From: Psychrobacter aestuarii
GTDB lineage: Bacteria > Pseudomonadota > Gammaproteobacteria > Pseudomonadales > Moraxellaceae
Length of the DNA: 64,000 bases
Assembly (NCBI RefSeq): GCF_904846035.1
Contig: NZ_CAJGYT010000001.1
Coordinates: 1,860,001-1,924,000 of the forward strand
Direction of reading: 5' to 3'
Translations under genes and position numbers: made by a program
Part shown: positions 62,190-64,000 of the stretch, piece after piece
Position numbering within the stretch: position 1 is the first letter of the stretch
Layout: each line of letters opens with the position of its first letter
The notes under the pieces: model-generated
Told to the model about the DNA's origin: nothing
The model's input: only the letters and a program-made list of their open reading frames with translations
The model's database searches: none

Positions 62190-63368
62190 TTGCTAAATTT
62201 TGAGCAAAAGAAGAAAGAGTTGGAAGAAGAAGTAGATATTGAGAGAAAGAGATTATCTGCTGATAGAATGGATATATCTTTTGGCGAAATAATAAATATG
62301 TATAAGTCTGAAGAGTTAATAATAAGACCTGAATATCAGAGGTTGTATAGATGGAATGATGTTCAAAAGACTGCTTTGATAGAGTCTTTACTGCTATCTA
62401 TACCAATACCCCCAATATTTGTCGCTGAAGACGAACAAGGTATATGGGAAGTAATAGATGGCTTACAAAGAATATCAACATTCATTAGTTTTTTTGGTGA
62501 ATTAAAAGAGAATTTTTCTTCTATAGCTAACCAGTCAGAAGAATTTTTTGATGGAGAAGTGCCTGTACAGGAAGACCTCTTAGAGACTGAAGAAGAAAAT
62601 ACCGAAAATCCACAAATTAATGGTAATAGATGGGTGCTACAATCAGGTTCTATATTAGAAAATCTTGAAGGGTTTAATATTGATAACTTACCAGTATCTT
62701 TTAAGATAAATCTAAAGAGGTCAGTGTGTAGGGTAGAAATATTGCGAGGGCAAAGTAAGACTGAAATGAAATATGAGCTATTTAAAAGACTTAATTCTGG
62801 AGGGTCTAAGCTTACACCACAAGAAATAAGGAATGCTATATATCGAGGTATAGATTCTAGATTGAATGAACTATTATTGAGACTGTCATTAATTAATTCA
62901 TTCCAATCATTAACCACCCTTAGTCCAAAACAGAAAGAAGAGTTATATGATCAGGAGTTAGTACTAAGGTTTCTAGCATTTTTTGATAGGGTGGAATTAG
63001 TTAATGAGAATACTGAAATATACTTAAATAAATTTATGGAAGAAACTGTAAAAGATGAAAATTACGATTATGAAAAAATGGAGAAAATATTTTTAGATAC
63101 GCTTGAAATATTATATAGTCTTCCTAACAGCCATGATAAAGTGTTTAGAAGTCGTAGGAATAGGTTTGTACCAGCATTTTTTGAAGGTATCACTATTGGT
63201 GTGGCTCAAAATATAGATAGATATAGAGATGATCTAAATCTATTAGAAGAAAAAATACAGATGTTGAAGGAAGATGAGGATTTCAAAGCTTATTCTGGTA
63301 GTGCTTCTAATAGTAAGACGAGAATTAAGAGAAGATTACAAAGAGCTATTGAGATATTTTCTGAGTAA
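62190..63368 (+). CDS. DUF262 (ParB-like) domain protein, probable defence-associated
   Basis: The 392-residue protein has a DUF262 domain at its N-terminus. The characteristic PEYQRLYRW (residues 47-55) and DGLQR (90-94, the family's DGQQR-type motif) are present. In characterised DUF262 proteins such as GmrS and BrxU, this ParB/Srx-like fold binds nucleotides and drives DNA cleavage. The rest is helical with acidic stretches and lacks an evident GmrD/HNH motif. The start is TTG 62190, with AAGGAG eight bases before it. Codon use (many AGA, ATA, AAT) and AT-richness are unlike the neighbours, pointing to transfer. A HEPN-type gene follows after 14 bp. Confidence 0.82.
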   Translation: MLNFEQKKKELEEEVDIERKRLSADRMDISFGEIINMYKSEELIIRPEYQRLYRWNDVQKTALIESLLLSIPIPPIFVAEDEQGIWEVIDGLQRISTFISFFGELKENFSSIANQSEEFFDGEVPVQEDLLETEEENTENPQINGNRWVLQSGSILENLEGFNIDNLPVSFKINLKRSVCRVEILRGQSKTEMKYELFKRLNSGGSKLTPQEIRNAIYRGIDSRLNELLLRLSLINSFQSLTTLSPKQKEELYDQELVLRFLAFFDRVELVNENTEIYLNKFMEETVKDENYDYEKMEKIFLDTLEILYSLPNSHDKVFRSRRNRFVPAFFEGITIGVAQNIDRYRDDLNLLEEKIQMLKEDEDFKAYSGSASNSKTRIKRRLQRAIEIFSE

Positions 63369-63382
63369 ATTCGGGCTTAAAA

Positions 63383-64000
63383 ATGAACAATTATACAGAT
63401 AGAATTATGGAGCTTGTACAGGAAACTGAGAGTAATATATATAATATAGAGAAAATTATATATACTGGGAGGTATAGCTATCTAGAAAATGATTTTAAAG
63501 TGATATCTAAACAATCTTTGGTAATGTTATACTCATTATGGGAAGGTTTTGTTCAAGATGTTTTTGGTATTTTTTTAGATGAAGTTAATAATAATGTAAA
63601 TTCTATTTATGATCTGAAAGATGATTTTATGTTATCTCAAGTTGAGAGTACTTTTCAACAATTTAAGGAGTATCCTAAGAAAGACAATAGCAGAAAAAAA
63701 TTTCATAATGGATTATTTTCTTTTTTTAAAGAAAGTAATCATAATCTAAATAAGATTGTAAGATGTAATAATAACGTAGAGATAGATGTTCTGAATAAGC
63801 TTCTTGTTACTTATTGCATGGACGAAATACCTAATAATTGGAGAGAGTATTCACGACCTAATAAAAACCTAAAAGATACTTTGAAGGACTTTCTTCATTA
63901 TAGGAATAATCAAGCACATGGAAATAGAGCAGCTACAGAAGTAATAGTTAGTCATAATGATTTTGAAATATACAAGAAAGTTGTTATTGATTTAATATAT
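63383..64000 (+). CDS. HEPN-like putative ribonuclease (MAE_28990/MAE_18760-like), partial
   Basis: The frame opens at ATG 63383 and is still open at the window end after 206 codons. Two features suggest a HEPN nuclease of the MAE_28990 type: an early helix with MLYSLWEGFVQDVF (about 48-61) and a C-terminal HYRNNQAHG, giving the catalytic Rx4H motif R174 to H179. HEPN proteins are metal-independent RNases common in toxin-antitoxin and phage-defence loci. Its start lies 14 bp after the DUF262 stop codon, so the two genes form an operon. The composition is the same AT-rich type. No good Shine-Dalgarno is visible before the ATG, so coupling to upstream translation is likely. The C-terminus is outside the window. 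Confidence 0.75.
   Translation, partial: MNNYTDRIMELVQETESNIYNIEKIIYTGRYSYLENDFKVISKQSLVMLYSLWEGFVQDVFGIFLDEVNNNVNSIYDLKDDFMLSQVESTFQQFKEYPKKDNSRKKFHNGLFSFFKESNHNLNKIVRCNNNVEIDVLNKLLVTYCMDEIPNNWREYSRPNKNLKDTLKDFLHYRNNQAHGNRAATEVIVSHNDFEIYKKVVIDLIY

Overview
The window looks like chromosomal DNA of a gammaproteobacterium of the Moraxellaceae, most probably Psychrobacter. This rests on remembered protein and gene-order similarity (secE-nusG-rplKAJL-rpoBC followed by mrcA and pilMNOPQ, a BlsA-like BLUF protein, tandem fadD genes); no database search was possible. Base composition is moderate over most of the window and drops sharply after about position 62,050.

Region 1-12,470 is the transcription/translation block: the end of secE, nusG, rplK, rplA, a long leader with an L10-type RNA fold, rplJ, rplL, a strong attenuator-like hairpin, rpoB and rpoC (TTG start), closed by an intrinsic terminator. 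Region 12,566-24,540 holds a small conserved protein, the penicillin-binding protein gene mrcA facing away from the type IV pilus assembly operon pilMNOPQ, then aroK-aroB and a DamX-like cell-envelope gene. This is the common gammaproteobacterial order mrcA/pilMNOPQ/aroKB/damX.

An 848-bp AT-rich spacer precedes gltB-gltD (glutamate synthase). Next come a FUSC-family membrane protein, a solitary potD-type lipoprotein, a HAD phosphatase, a hemerythrin-like protein, a BLUF-like protein with altered photosensor residues, an unrecognised gene overlapping parC, and parC. Region 39,800-50,200 contains a VWA-domain lipoprotein, two tandem fadD acyl-CoA ligases, rph, a small membrane protein, a secreted putative cysteine peptidase/amidase, hemJ and bioB. 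Region 50,400-61,995 contains an SCP2-like protein, membrane proteins (one of the DUF368/PopT family), serB divergent from a YtjB/AhpA-like gene, a cluster of small soluble proteins (acidic protein, YecA-like, two YbjQ-like), an FNT-family transporter and valS.

After the valS terminator the composition and codon use change abruptly (AT-rich, AGA arginine codons). Here lies a likely horizontally acquired two-gene unit: a DUF262 (ParB-like) protein with its own near-consensus promoter and an adjacent dyad, followed 14 bp downstream by a HEPN-type putative ribonuclease carrying an Rx4H motif. The second gene runs off the end of the window. This is the best candidate for a defence or toxin system here, and the locus may continue beyond the window. 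No tRNA, rRNA, CRISPR array, insertion sequence or prophage was seen.
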